The notes under the pieces are model-generated. The model saw nothing but the letters and a program-made list of their open reading frames with translations. It searched no databases and had not been told where the DNA came from. The translations under genes and the position numbers were made by a program. Below, piece after piece: positions 42,195-50,971 of a stretch of DNA of 64,000 bases. This DNA comes from UBA2334 sp049653005 (GTDB lineage: Bacteria; Pseudomonadota; Gammaproteobacteria; Burkholderiales; Burkholderiaceae_C), in contig JBASFL010000091.1 of NCBI GenBank assembly GCA_049653005.1, forward strand, positions 66,519 to 130,518, written 5' to 3'. How positions within the stretch are numbered: the stretch's first letter is position 1; every line of letters begins with the position of its first letter.

Positions 42195-44609
42195 TCAGGC
42201 GCGCTGCCGCGCACCCAGCACATCACCCATGCGCTGGACCACGGCACCCACCGCCGATTCAATTTCTTGCTCGGTCAACACGGCATCGTCTCGTTTCAAC
42301 ACCAAACGGATGGCCAGACTTTTTTCAGCGACGTGCGTGCCCGCTTGCGTTTTGGGTCGGTACACGTCAAACAACGTGGCTCCACGAAGCAGGGGCTGAA
42401 TGGGGGTTGCGTCGATACACGCCATCAACTGGGCGTGGGTCACCGAATCGGCCACCCACATGGAAATGTCACGCTCCACCGCCTGGATTTTGCTGAACGG
42501 CTCGAACGCAGGCACCACCCGCGCCAACACCGCATCCAGCTCCAACTCAAAAAGCACAGGGGCCGATGCAAAACCCCAGGATTGGCTCCATTTGGGGTGC
42601 AACTCACCCAAGTAACCCACAACAGCCCCAGCCAAGCTGACGCTGGCGCAACGGCCTGGGTGAAAAGCGGGGTGATCTGCCACCGCAAACACAGGGGTGG
42701 CCGGGGCCAGCAACTGCTGCACATGTCCTTTGATGTCAAAAAAATCAAAGCCCGGCTTTTTGCCTTCCCAAGTCACACCGTCTTTGACACCCACCGCAAG
42801 ACCGGCCACCCGCATGGGTTGATGAAAACCCTTGACTGTCGTGTCCGAATCTTGAACCGATGCATCGCGGTGAAAAACGCGCCCAAGCTCAAATGCACAG
42901 ACCCTGTCTGCTTTGCGGTCAAGGTTGAATTTGGCAACGTTCAGCAGAGAGCCCAGCAACGTCGAACGCATGACGCTCATTTGACTGGCGATGGGGTTGA
43001 GCAATTCAATCGGCGCCGTATTGCCCGCCAGTTGGGTTTCCCACGCCCGCTCAACGAAACTGAAATTGATGGTTTCTTGGTAACCCAATGCCGCCAACAA
43101 GCGGCGCACGGCATACGGTCCACGGGTGTTTTCCGCATCCAGCTTGGCTGTGATGGGGGCACAAGGCGGTGTTGCAGGGAGGTTGTCGTACCCCACCACG
43201 CGCGCGACTTCTTCGATGAGGTCTTCCTCAATCTGAATGTCAAAGCGGTAGGAAGGCGGGGCAATCGTCAACAGGCCCGGCGCTTCGGTCACCTGAAGCC
43301 CCAAACCCGCCAAGGCATCGGCGCATTGAGACTGCGTCAGTGGCATACCAATCACCTTGATCGCTCGATCAACACGCAGGGTGACAGGCTTCTGCACCGG
43401 CATGTTGGGCTGCACATCGGTCACGGGCCCCACCGAGCCGCCACAGATGTCCAAAATCAAACGCGTGATGTGCTCGATATGCTCAACAGTGCCACTCGGA
43501 TCCACACCGCGCTCAAAACGGTGCCCTGCATCGGTGGAAAAGTTGTAACGCCGGGAACGACCTGCGACGGCTTTGGGCCACCAGAAGGCAGCTTCCACAT
43601 AGATATTGTGTGTGGCGTCAGACACCGCCGTGGCATCTCCGCCCATGATGCCAGCCAATGACTCCACTTGGGCCTCATCAGCAATCACCCCTACTTGGGC
43701 GTCCAACTCGACGGTGGTGCCATTGAGCAACTTGAGCTGCTCACCGGCTTTTGCCCATCGCACCGACAGGGCGCCGCGAATGCGATCGAAATCAAAAATA
43801 TGGGTGGGACGACCCAACTCGAACATCACGTAGTTGGAGATGTCAACCAACACACTCACGCTGCGTTGACCGCAACGCTCAAGCCGATCAACCATCCACT
43901 TGGGGGTTGTGACTTGGCTGTTGATGCCGCGAATGATGCGGCCAGAAAACCGCCCGCACAAATCGGGCGCATCCACGACAACAGGCAGTGTGTCTTGATG
44001 CGTGGGCTCAATTTGCGGGAACTCCAGCGTTTTCAACGGTGACCCGGTGAGTGCAGCCAATTCCCGTGCGACGCCGTACACACTCAAGCAATGTGCCAAG
44101 TTAGGGGTCAGTTTGAGGGTAAAAAGTGTGTCGTCCAGACCCAAATGATCTCGGATTGAAAGCCCGACGGATGCATCTGGGGCCAATTCAAGCAGCCCGT
44201 CCTGATCGCTCCTGACACCCAACTCGTTGGCAGAGCACAGCATGCCCTGGCTCTCCACGCCCCTCAGTTTGCCGAGCTTGATTTGAAAGGGCTTGCCGTC
44301 TGTACCTGGCGGCAGCTGAGCGCCCACCAGGGCGCAAGGAACACGGATACCCACCCTGGCATTGGGAGCTCCGCACACGATGGTCAGCGGGGTTGATTCA
44401 CCCGTGTTAACCGAACAAACCCGCAGGCGATCGGCATTGGGATGTGGGGCCACTTCCAAGATTTCTGCAACCACCACACCACTGAAAGGCGGGGCAACAG
44501 GCTCCATGGACTCGACTTCCAAACCAGCCATGGTCAGCGTATCGGCCAGTTGCAAAGTTGACAGTGGTGGGTTGCAAAACTCGCGCAACCAAGATTCAGG
44601 AAATTGCAT
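42195..44609 (-). CDS. pheT: Phenylalanyl-tRNA synthetase beta subunit
   Basis: The 804-aa large subunit of the (alpha-beta)2 enzyme. Domains in order: N-terminal segment MQFPESWLREF, EMAP-like tRNA-binding domain (VVVAEILEVAPHPNADRLRV), the B3/B4 editing domain (GRFSGRIIRGI region), B5 domain, catalytic-like core (RRLLAALGYQETINFSFV) and the C-terminal FDX-ACB anticodon-binding domain (FSKIQAVERDISMWV). It lies 19 bp after pheS. Full length. Confidence 0.97.
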   Translation of the reverse strand: MQFPESWLREFCNPPLSTLQLADTLTMAGLEVESMEPVAPPFSGVVVAEILEVAPHPNADRLRVCSVNTGESTPLTIVCGAPNARVGIRVPCALVGAQLPPGTDGKPFQIKLGKLRGVESQGMLCSANELGVRSDQDGLLELAPDASVGLSIRDHLGLDDTLFTLKLTPNLAHCLSVYGVARELAALTGSPLKTLEFPQIEPTHQDTLPVVVDAPDLCGRFSGRIIRGINSQVTTPKWMVDRLERCGQRSVSVLVDISNYVMFELGRPTHIFDFDRIRGALSVRWAKAGEQLKLLNGTTVELDAQVGVIADEAQVESLAGIMGGDATAVSDATHNIYVEAAFWWPKAVAGRSRRYNFSTDAGHRFERGVDPSGTVEHIEHITRLILDICGGSVGPVTDVQPNMPVQKPVTLRVDRAIKVIGMPLTQSQCADALAGLGLQVTEAPGLLTIAPPSYRFDIQIEEDLIEEVARVVGYDNLPATPPCAPITAKLDAENTRGPYAVRRLLAALGYQETINFSFVERAWETQLAGNTAPIELLNPIASQMSVMRSTLLGSLLNVAKFNLDRKADRVCAFELGRVFHRDASVQDSDTTVKGFHQPMRVAGLAVGVKDGVTWEGKKPGFDFFDIKGHVQQLLAPATPVFAVADHPAFHPGRCASVSLAGAVVGYLGELHPKWSQSWGFASAPVLFELELDAVLARVVPAFEPFSKIQAVERDISMWVADSVTHAQLMACIDATPIQPLLRGATLFDVYRPKTQAGTHVAEKSLAIRLVLKRDDAVLTEQEIESAVGAVVQRMGDVLGARQRA

Positions 44610-44628
44610 GGTGTGTCAAGCGTGGTTG

Positions 44629-45681
44629 TTATTGGAATTGGCTCAGAAATCGCATGTCCCCATCGAAGAACAACCGCAAATCGTTGACGCAGTACCTGAG
44701 CATGGTGAGTCGATCTGGCCCCATGCCAAACGCAAAACCTATGTATTTTTCAGGATCCAGGCCCATGTTTCTCACCACGTTGGGGTGCACCTGACCCGAA
44801 CCGGCAACTTCCAACCAACGCCCGGCCAACGGACCGTTTTGGAACTGAATATCCACCTCTGCACTGGGTTCAGTAAAGGGGAAAAAACTGGGACGGAAAC
44901 GCAACACCAAATCCGCGCTTTCAAAGAAAGTGCGGCAAAAGTCCGTGAACACGACCTTCAGATCTTTGAAGCTGACCGCTTCACCGATCCAAAGACCTTC
45001 GCATTGGTGAAACATGGGCGAATGCGTGGCATCGCTGTCAACACGGTAGGTTCGGCCCGGCGCAATCACTCGAATTTCAGGCATACCCATGCCAGCATCC
45101 AAACTGGTGCGAAAACGCTTGACGTGTTGCACCGCGTGCCGAATTTGCATCGGACTGGTGTGGGTGCGGAGAAGCAATGGCGCCTGTGGTGTCCCACCTT
45201 GCACATAAAACGTGTCGTGCATGGACCGGGCTGGGTGGTCCTCGGGCGTGTTCAGCGCTGTGAAATTGAACCAATCAGTCTCAATTTCTGGCCCCTGCGC
45301 CACTTCAAATCCCATCGATTTGAAAATGCCCTCAATCCGCTCCAGGGTCAACGACACAGGGTGCAAGCCACCCCCAGGCTGACAGCGGCCAGGCAAAGTA
45401 ACGTCCAACGCCTCAGCCTTCAGCTGGGCATCCAACTCTGCATCGGCCAATGCCTGACGTCGATGCCCCAAGGCGGCTTCAATAGCCTGCTTGGCTTGGT
45501 TGATTGCCGCACCCCGGGACTTTTTCTCTTCAACTGAAAGGGCCGCCAAACCCTTCATCAGCTCCGTGATTTTTCCAGCCTTACCCAAAAAAAGGGCTTT
45601 TGCGTTTTCCAAATCAGCGGGAGTTCCCGCCTCCCCGAATTGCGCTTGCGCGGCAACCACCAATGCGTCCAGCTCGTTCAT
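44629..45681 (-). CDS. pheS: Phenylalanyl-tRNA synthetase alpha subunit
   Basis: The 350-aa catalytic subunit. The N-terminal coiled coil (NELDALVVAAQAQFG...KNAKALFLGKAG-like) leads to the class II core with motif 2 (FRTSLDAGMGMPEIRVIAPGRTYR) and motif 3 (FAFGMGPDRLTMLRY). Start ATG 45681 has AGAGATCC upstream; an open extension upstream runs through the terminator hairpin and is not coding. It is preceded by a hairpin/T-run that probably sets the level of read-through from rplT. Confidence 0.96.
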   Translation of the reverse strand: MNELDALVVAAQAQFGEAGTPADLENAKALFLGKAGKITELMKGLAALSVEEKKSRGAAINQAKQAIEAALGHRRQALADAELDAQLKAEALDVTLPGRCQPGGGLHPVSLTLERIEGIFKSMGFEVAQGPEIETDWFNFTALNTPEDHPARSMHDTFYVQGGTPQAPLLLRTHTSPMQIRHAVQHVKRFRTSLDAGMGMPEIRVIAPGRTYRVDSDATHSPMFHQCEGLWIGEAVSFKDLKVVFTDFCRTFFESADLVLRFRPSFFPFTEPSAEVDIQFQNGPLAGRWLEVAGSGQVHPNVVRNMGLDPEKYIGFAFGMGPDRLTMLRYCVNDLRLFFDGDMRFLSQFQ

Positions 45682-45696
45682 AGGATCTCTGTCAAT

Positions 45697-45730
45697 GAAA
45701 AAGGGCCAGCGCTTGTTAAGCCCCAGCCCT
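45697..45730 (-). terminator. Hairpin terminator/attenuator between rplT and pheS
   Basis: On the minus strand AGGGCTGGGGCTT and AAGCGCTGGCCCT pair (13 bp, one mismatch) around an AAC loop and are followed by TTTTTC. A second hairpin, CTGCGGTT/AACCGCAG, lies just upstream. The placement recalls the E. coli pheST attenuator, but I find no Phe-rich leader peptide. Confidence 0.65.
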
Positions 45731-45783
45731 TGTTTCAGGTGTATGGCCTGCGGTTTTGACAACCGCAGAGTTGCAAACCGCTG

Positions 45784-46146
45784 TCAGGCAGCGGCGAGTT
45801 TGGCCTTGACCTGTTCAACAATGCTCGCAAATGCAGCTTTGTCGTGCACAGCCAAATCAGCCAGCACCTTGCGGTCGATTTCAATCGCAGCCTTTTTCAA
45901 GCCGTTGGCAAACTGGCTGTAGGTCAGGCCAAGTTCACGAGCACCGGCGTTGATACGCGCGATCCACAGCTGACGGAACACGCGCTTGCGGTTGCGCCGG
46001 TCACGGTAAGCATACTGACCTGCTTTCATCACCGCCTGTTTGGCGATGCGGAAAACATTACCGCGGCGACCGCGGAAACCTTTGGCAAGGGCGAGAACTT
46101 TTTTGTGGCGGGCGCGAGCCGTTACACCACGTTTGACGCGAGGCAT
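45784..46146 (-). CDS. rplT: 50S ribosomal protein L20
   Basis: A 120-aa ribosomal protein (MPRVKRGVTARARHKKVLALAKGFRGRRGNVFRIAKQ...) with the basic N-terminal helix typical of L20, which is needed for early 50S assembly and represses its own operon in enterics. It is in the infC-rpmI-rplT operon, with good spacing after rpmI. Confidence 0.98.
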   Translation of the reverse strand: MPRVKRGVTARARHKKVLALAKGFRGRRGNVFRIAKQAVMKAGQYAYRDRRNRKRVFRQLWIARINAGARELGLTYSQFANGLKKAAIEIDRKVLADLAVHDKAAFASIVEQVKAKLAAA

Positions 46147-46170
46147 GAATTACTCCTTGTTCGTCGTTGA

Positions 46171-46374
46171 TCAAATACCCATGCCGGGCAACATTTGCGC
46201 CATGTGACCCATATTGGTCTCATGCACTGCAACTGCACCGCGCAAATGGCGTTTGTTTTTGGTGGTTTTCTTGGTCAAAATGTGGCGCTTGAAAGCTTGA
46301 CCACGTTTGACGGTGCCACCAGGACGAACGCGGAAGCGTTTCTTCGCACCGCTCTTGGTCTTCATTTTGGGCAT
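46171..46374 (-). CDS. rpmI: 50S ribosomal protein L35
   Basis: A 67-aa basic ribosomal protein: MPKMKTKSGAKKRFRVRPGG, KRHILTKKTTKNKRHLRG. ATG 46374 has AGGAG just upstream; the 43-codon in-frame extension is spurious. It lies between infC and rplT. Confidence 0.97.
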   Translation of the reverse strand: MPKMKTKSGAKKRFRVRPGGTVKRGQAFKRHILTKKTTKNKRHLRGAVAVHETNMGHMAQMLPGMGI

Positions 46375-46527
46375 TGAATGCTCCTTCTGGTTTGTGCTCG
46401 TGAGGCGCTGCGAACCTGACGCAGACTTGTTGGCCCCGAGCCACTTTTTTTGTGGGAAAACCCACAATGCCGAAGGCTCTCGCCATCGGCACCCACGCAA
46501 CAAGTGACCGACCTGTTGCGAAGTTTG

Positions 46528-47130
46528 TCAGCCAGCAGCAACCGGCGTTGAAACACCGTCTGCTGGCTTGGCGACCACACCTGGCTTTTTTCTGCCCGGA
46601 GCGATCATCATGATCATTTGCCGTCCCTCCAGCTTGGGGAACTGCTCCACCACAATCAAGTCCGCCAACTCATCGCGGATGCGCTGCAACAAGGCCAGCC
46701 CGATCTCTTGGTGAGTGATTTCACGCCCACGAAAGCGGAGTGTGATTTTGCACTTATCACCATCGCCGAGAAACCGGCGGATGTTACGCATCTTGATGTT
46801 GTAGTCGCCGTCGTCGGTGCCGGGGCGAAACTTGACTTCTTTGATTTCGATAACCGTCTGCTTGGCCTTGGCCTCTGCCGCCTTTTTCTGCTCTTGGTAT
46901 TTGAACTTGCCGTAGTCCATCAACCGGCAAACCGGTGGATTCGCCGCAGCGGCAATCTCAACCAAGTCAACATCCAACTCGCCAGCCATTCGCAGCGCGT
47001 CATTGATATTGACAATTCCCAAGGGCTCGTTTTCAGGGCCAGACAGGCGCACTTCAGGCGCCATGATTTCGCGGTTCAGCCTGTGCTGGCGCTCTTCACG
47101 CTGGCGACGGTCTCGAAAGTTGGTAGCGAT
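46528..47130 (-). CDS. infC: Translation initiation factor IF-3, starting at a rare AUC codon
   Basis: IF-3 binds the 30S subunit, prevents 50S joining and proofreads start-codon selection. The first in-frame ATG (47064) would give MAPEVRLSGPENEPLG, missing the conserved N-terminus. Reading upstream gives ATNFRDRRQREERQHRLNREI immediately before it, as in Burkholderiales IF-3, with an ATC codon (47128-47130) exactly where the start belongs. E. coli infC uses AUU for self-regulation, so an AUC start here fits the same logic. The resulting 200-aa protein has both N- and C-terminal IF-3 domains. Confidence 0.92.
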   Translation of the reverse strand: MATNFRDRRQREERQHRLNREIMAPEVRLSGPENEPLGIVNINDALRMAGELDVDLVEIAAAANPPVCRLMDYGKFKYQEQKKAAEAKAKQTVIEIKEVKFRPGTDDGDYNIKMRNIRRFLGDGDKCKITLRFRGREITHQEIGLALLQRIRDELADLIVVEQFPKLEGRQMIMMIAPGRKKPGVVAKPADGVSTPVAAG

Positions 47131-47187
47131 GGTAGGTACTCTTTTTGATTCTTACTGGTGCAACTCGACCGCACAAACTGCCCTACA

Positions 47188-49095
47188 TCAGACCTTGGTC
47201 TGAATGTCGTTTTGAACCAGCTTGATAAAGTCCCCGATGGGCATAACACCCAGGTCTTTGTTGCCGCGCGCACGAACGGAAACCGTTCCTGCAGCCTTTT
47301 CCTTGTCGCCAGCAACAAGGATGTACGGCGTTTTTCGCATTGAATGCTCCCGTATTTTATACGTTATTTTCTCGTTACGCAGATCAACCGAAGCCCTAAA
47401 CCCTTGATTTTGCAGCGTATTCACCACATCACGGACATAATCCGCCTGAGCGTCGGTGATATTGAGCACATCGACTTGCACTGGCGCCAGCCACACGGGC
47501 AGCGCGCCCGCATGCTGTTCAATCAAAATACCGATGAAGCGCTCCAAGCTCCCCACAATGGCACGGTGGAGCATGATGGGTCGGTGTCGGGCGCCATCCT
47601 CACCCACAAATTCAGCGTCCAGTCGCTCTGGCAGATTGGGATCCACTTGTATGGTGCCGCACTGCCAAGGCCGCCCCAGCGCATCCTTGAGCGTGTATTC
47701 GATTTTCGGGCCGTAAAAAGCACCCTCCCCTGGCAAATACTCGAAAGCGCAGCCTGATGCACGCAGCCCATCGGCCAGGGCGTTTTCCGCGCGATCCCAG
47801 CTTTCATCCGTGCCGATGCGTTTTTCAGGGCGGGTAGACAGCTTGTAAATGATGTCGGTGAACCCGAAGTCTTTGTAGACCTTCTGCAACAAGGTGGTGA
47901 ACGCCACCACCTCGGCCTGTATCTGGTCTTCGGTGCAAAAAATATGGCCGTCGTCTTGGGTAAAGGCACGGACACGCATGATCCCGTGCAAACCACCCGA
48001 TGGCTCGTTGCGGTGACATTGACCAAACTCACCAAACCTGATGGGCAGGTCACGGTAGCTTTTGATACCTTGCTTGAAGATGATGATGTGGCCAGGGCAA
48101 TTCATCGGCTTCAGCGCGTAATCCCGCTTTTCCGACTCTGTGACGAACATGTTTTCGCGGTACTTGTCCCAGTGGCCGGTTTTCTCCCAGAGGCCTTGAT
48201 CCAGAATTTGAGGCCCTTTGACCTCTTGATACCCGTTGTCACGGTAGACGCGGCGCATGTACTGCTCCACCTCTTGCCACAGCGTCCAACCTTTCGGGTG
48301 CCAGAACACAGTCCCAGGAGAGTGTTCATCGATGTGGAACAGGTCCAACTCACGCCCCAACTTTCGGTGGTCACGCTTCTCCGCCTCTTCCAGCATGGTC
48401 AAGTGCTGCTGGAGTTCGTCTTTGCTGGCCCATGCAGTACCGTAAATGCGCTGCAACATTTCGTTGCGGTGGTCACCGCGCCAATAAGCACCCGCAACCT
48501 TCATCAGCTTGAAGTGCTTGAGCTTGCCCGTGCTGGGGACGTGGGGACCACGGCACAGGTCTTCGAATACACCCTCCCGGTAAAGACTCACGTCTTCATT
48601 GCTGGGAATGCTGGCAATGATCTCGGCCTTGTAGTGCTCACCCAGGCCCTTGAAATGAGCAACCGCTTCATCGCGCGGCAACACCCGACGCACAACGGGT
48701 TCATCTTTGCCGGCCAACTCGACCATGCGTTTTTCAATGGCGACCAAATCTTCAGGGGTAAAAGGCCGTTTGTAGGAAAAATCGTAGAAAAAACCGTGCT
48801 CGATGACGGGGCCAATGGTCACCTGCGCATCAGGAAACAACTCCTTGACGGCGTAAGCAAGCAGGTGCGCGGTGGAGTGTCGAATCATCTCCAGGCCATC
48901 AGCATCTTTGCCCGTCACGATGGCAAGGGCGGCATCACCCTGAATAACAAAAGATGCGTCAACCAGCTTGCCGTCTACTTTGCCGCCCAACGCAGCCTTT
49001 GCCAGACCTGCGCCAATGGAGGCAGCCACTTCGGCGACCGAAACCGGGCCGGGAAATTGGCGCTGAGAGCCATCAGGGAGCGTGATATTCAACAA
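47188..49095 (-). CDS. thrS: Threonyl-tRNA synthetase
   Basis: Charges tRNA-Thr and edits Ser-tRNA-Thr. The 635-aa protein has the TGS domain (NITLPDGSQRQFPGPVSVAEV), the editing domain (HSTAHLLAYAV, RMVELAGKDEP), class II motif 2 (FGQCHRNEPSGGLHGIMRVR) and the anticodon-binding domain. No ATG occurs at the family start: translation most likely begins at TTG 49095 (MLNITLPDG) or the adjacent TTG 49092, six to nine bases after GGAG. A short GC hairpin (49118-49134) lies in the 5' leader. It is the first gene of the thrS-infC-rpmI-rplT-pheST cluster. Confidence 0.94.
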   Translation of the reverse strand: MLNITLPDGSQRQFPGPVSVAEVAASIGAGLAKAALGGKVDGKLVDASFVIQGDAALAIVTGKDADGLEMIRHSTAHLLAYAVKELFPDAQVTIGPVIEHGFFYDFSYKRPFTPEDLVAIEKRMVELAGKDEPVVRRVLPRDEAVAHFKGLGEHYKAEIIASIPSNEDVSLYREGVFEDLCRGPHVPSTGKLKHFKLMKVAGAYWRGDHRNEMLQRIYGTAWASKDELQQHLTMLEEAEKRDHRKLGRELDLFHIDEHSPGTVFWHPKGWTLWQEVEQYMRRVYRDNGYQEVKGPQILDQGLWEKTGHWDKYRENMFVTESEKRDYALKPMNCPGHIIIFKQGIKSYRDLPIRFGEFGQCHRNEPSGGLHGIMRVRAFTQDDGHIFCTEDQIQAEVVAFTTLLQKVYKDFGFTDIIYKLSTRPEKRIGTDESWDRAENALADGLRASGCAFEYLPGEGAFYGPKIEYTLKDALGRPWQCGTIQVDPNLPERLDAEFVGEDGARHRPIMLHRAIVGSLERFIGILIEQHAGALPVWLAPVQVDVLNITDAQADYVRDVVNTLQNQGFRASVDLRNEKITYKIREHSMRKTPYILVAGDKEKAAGTVSVRARGNKDLGVMPIGDFIKLVQNDIQTKV

Positions 49096-49316
49096 GTCGA
49101 TCTCCAGAAAACAGAAACGCGGCTCTGGGCCGCGCTGAAACAAAACAAAACAAGCAGGCGCGAACTGGTGAAGCCCTCAACGGACTGTGAAAAACCCCCA
49201 AGCCGTTCGCGGTGTCATAACCAAAGTGCCTTTCTTGCTCTTCTTGCGTGAAACAGCCTGTATTTTCCCACAAAGCCCCAACACCCCAGAAACGCCCTCC
49301 GCACAGCGTTCGCAAA

Positions 49317-49346
49317 AAAGGCCACCTGTTTGACGAGGTGGCCTTT
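49317..49346 (-). terminator. Intrinsic terminator of aceA
   Basis: Perfect 10-bp stem AAAGGCCACC / GGTGGCCTTT followed on the minus strand by a run of six T. It lies 47 bp after the aceA stop, in the 297-bp spacer before thrS, which otherwise holds only the thrS promoter and leader. Confidence 0.85.
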
Positions 49347-49392
49347 GACTGGGTAGACCACAGCGCCCTCACGGGCACGCAGGCCTGCCAGC

Positions 49393-50709
49393 TCAGTGGA
49401 ACTGCTCTTCTTCAGTGGAACCGGTCAGGGCCTTCACGCTGGAAGAACCGCCCTGGATCACGGTGGTCACGTCGTCGAAGTAACCGGCACCCACTTCTTG
49501 CTGGTGGGACACGAAGGTGTAACCCTTGTCGCGTGCAGCAAATTCAGGTTCTTGCACCATTTCGGTGTAGTGCTTCATGCCTTCGCCGTTGGCGTAGGAG
49601 TGGGCGAACTGGAATGTGTTGTACCAGTTGATGTGGATACCGGCCAGCGTGATGAACTGGTACTTGTAGCCCAGTGCAGACAGGTCTTCCTGGAAGGAAG
49701 CGATCTGGCTGTCGTTGAGGTTTTTCTTCCAGTTGAAAGACGGTGAGCAGTTGTAAGACAACAGCTTGCCAGGACATGCGGCGTGCACAGCTTGGGCAAA
49801 TTCACGGGCGAAGCCAATATCTGGCACGCCGGTTTCGCACCACACCAAGTCGGCGTAAGGAGCGTAAGCAACGCCGCGGCTGATGGCTTGCTCCAAGCCG
49901 TTTTTGACGCGGTAGAAACCTTCTTGGGTGCGTTCGCCCGTCACGAAAGGTTGGTCGTTGGCATCGCAATCGCTGGTCAGCAGGTTGGCGGCTTCAGCGT
50001 CGGTACGGGCCAGAACGATGGTGGGCACGCCCATCACGTCAGCCGCGAAACGGGCGGCAATCAGCTTTTCGACCGCTTCGCGGGTGGGCACCAGCACTTT
50101 GCCACCCATGTGGCCGCATTTCTTGACGGCAGCCAGTTGGTCTTCGAAGTGAACGCCAGCCGCGCCGGAAGCGATCATGTTCTTCATCAGTTCGAAGGCA
50201 TTCAACACGCCGCCAAAACCGGCTTCTGCATCGGCCACGATGGGCAGGAAGTAATCCACAAAGCCTTCATCACCGGGGTTGATGCCACGGCCCCACTGAA
50301 TTTCGTCAGCGCGCTTGAACGTGTTGTTGATGCGGCGAACCATGGTGGGCACCGAGTCGTAGGCGTACAGCGACTGGTCGGGGTACATGGTTTCGCTGGT
50401 GTTGCCGTCAGCAGCGACTTGCCAGCCAGACAGGTACACGGCTTCCAAACCGGCCTTGGCTTGCTGCATGGCCTGGCCAGCGGTGATAGCGCCAAAAGCG
50501 TTAACGTAGCCTTTTTTGGCGCCGCCGTTGACTTTCTCCCACAGCTTTTCGGCACCGTTTTTGGCCAAGGTGTACTCGGGCTGCATGCTGCCGCGCAAGC
50601 GCACCACATCAGCAGCGGTATAACCGCGCTTCACCAGCTTCCAACGGGGGTTTTCAGCCCAGTCTTTTTCCAAGGCGGCAATTTGCTGTTCGCGGGTTTG
50701 TTGTGTCAT
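49393..50709 (-). CDS. aceA: Isocitrate lyase
   Basis: Splits isocitrate to succinate and glyoxylate, the entry to the glyoxylate bypass used for growth on acetate, fatty acids or PHB. The 438-aa protein carries the catalytic KKCGHMGGK motif, the Mg-binding Asp/Glu residues (IVADAEAGFGG, HFEDQL), SYNCSPSFNWKKN and the C-terminal SSSVKALTGSTEEEQFH. Malate synthase is not in the window. The upstream region has AT-rich repeats likely to be regulatory. Confidence 0.97.
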   Translation of the reverse strand: MTQQTREQQIAALEKDWAENPRWKLVKRGYTAADVVRLRGSMQPEYTLAKNGAEKLWEKVNGGAKKGYVNAFGAITAGQAMQQAKAGLEAVYLSGWQVAADGNTSETMYPDQSLYAYDSVPTMVRRINNTFKRADEIQWGRGINPGDEGFVDYFLPIVADAEAGFGGVLNAFELMKNMIASGAAGVHFEDQLAAVKKCGHMGGKVLVPTREAVEKLIAARFAADVMGVPTIVLARTDAEAANLLTSDCDANDQPFVTGERTQEGFYRVKNGLEQAISRGVAYAPYADLVWCETGVPDIGFAREFAQAVHAACPGKLLSYNCSPSFNWKKNLNDSQIASFQEDLSALGYKYQFITLAGIHINWYNTFQFAHSYANGEGMKHYTEMVQEPEFAARDKGYTFVSHQQEVGAGYFDDVTTVIQGGSSSVKALTGSTEEEQFH

Positions 50710-50770
50710 GTGAGCACTCCTGAAGGGTTGAACAAAGATTTGTTGCGACTTGCAACCATGGTGATACTTT

Positions 50771-50820
50771 AAGTCTTATAGAAGACTTTTCATACATCTT
50801 ATGTCTTATATAAGAATAAA
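50771..50820. promoter_or_regulatory. Repeat-rich region upstream of aceA
   Basis: An inverted repeat AAGTCTTATAGAAGACTT (50771-50788) is followed by a second GTCTTATA (50803-50810) that is part of the palindrome CTTATATAAG (50805-50814), with ATCTTATG in between. It lies 62-110 bp upstream of the aceA ATG in a sharply AT-rich stretch; it is probably the aceA promoter with an operator for a carbon-source regulator. Confidence 0.5.
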
Positions 50821-50971
50821 AAAAACTTGTTTAAAAACATAGGTGTTTTGTTAATTTTTCTCATAGAGAAATTTTTCCAATCAAAAATCGCTCGCCACAG
50901 ACAAGAGGCAGCCACTTTTATTTCACAATGAGAAAATTTGATTCTGTCATGCAAAATTTGGGGTTGCTCAC

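Noticed and set aside
41730..43661. A 643-codon plus-strand open frame opposite merR, ihfA and pheT
   Set aside because: It spans several real minus-strand genes and their spacers, and has no recognisable domain.
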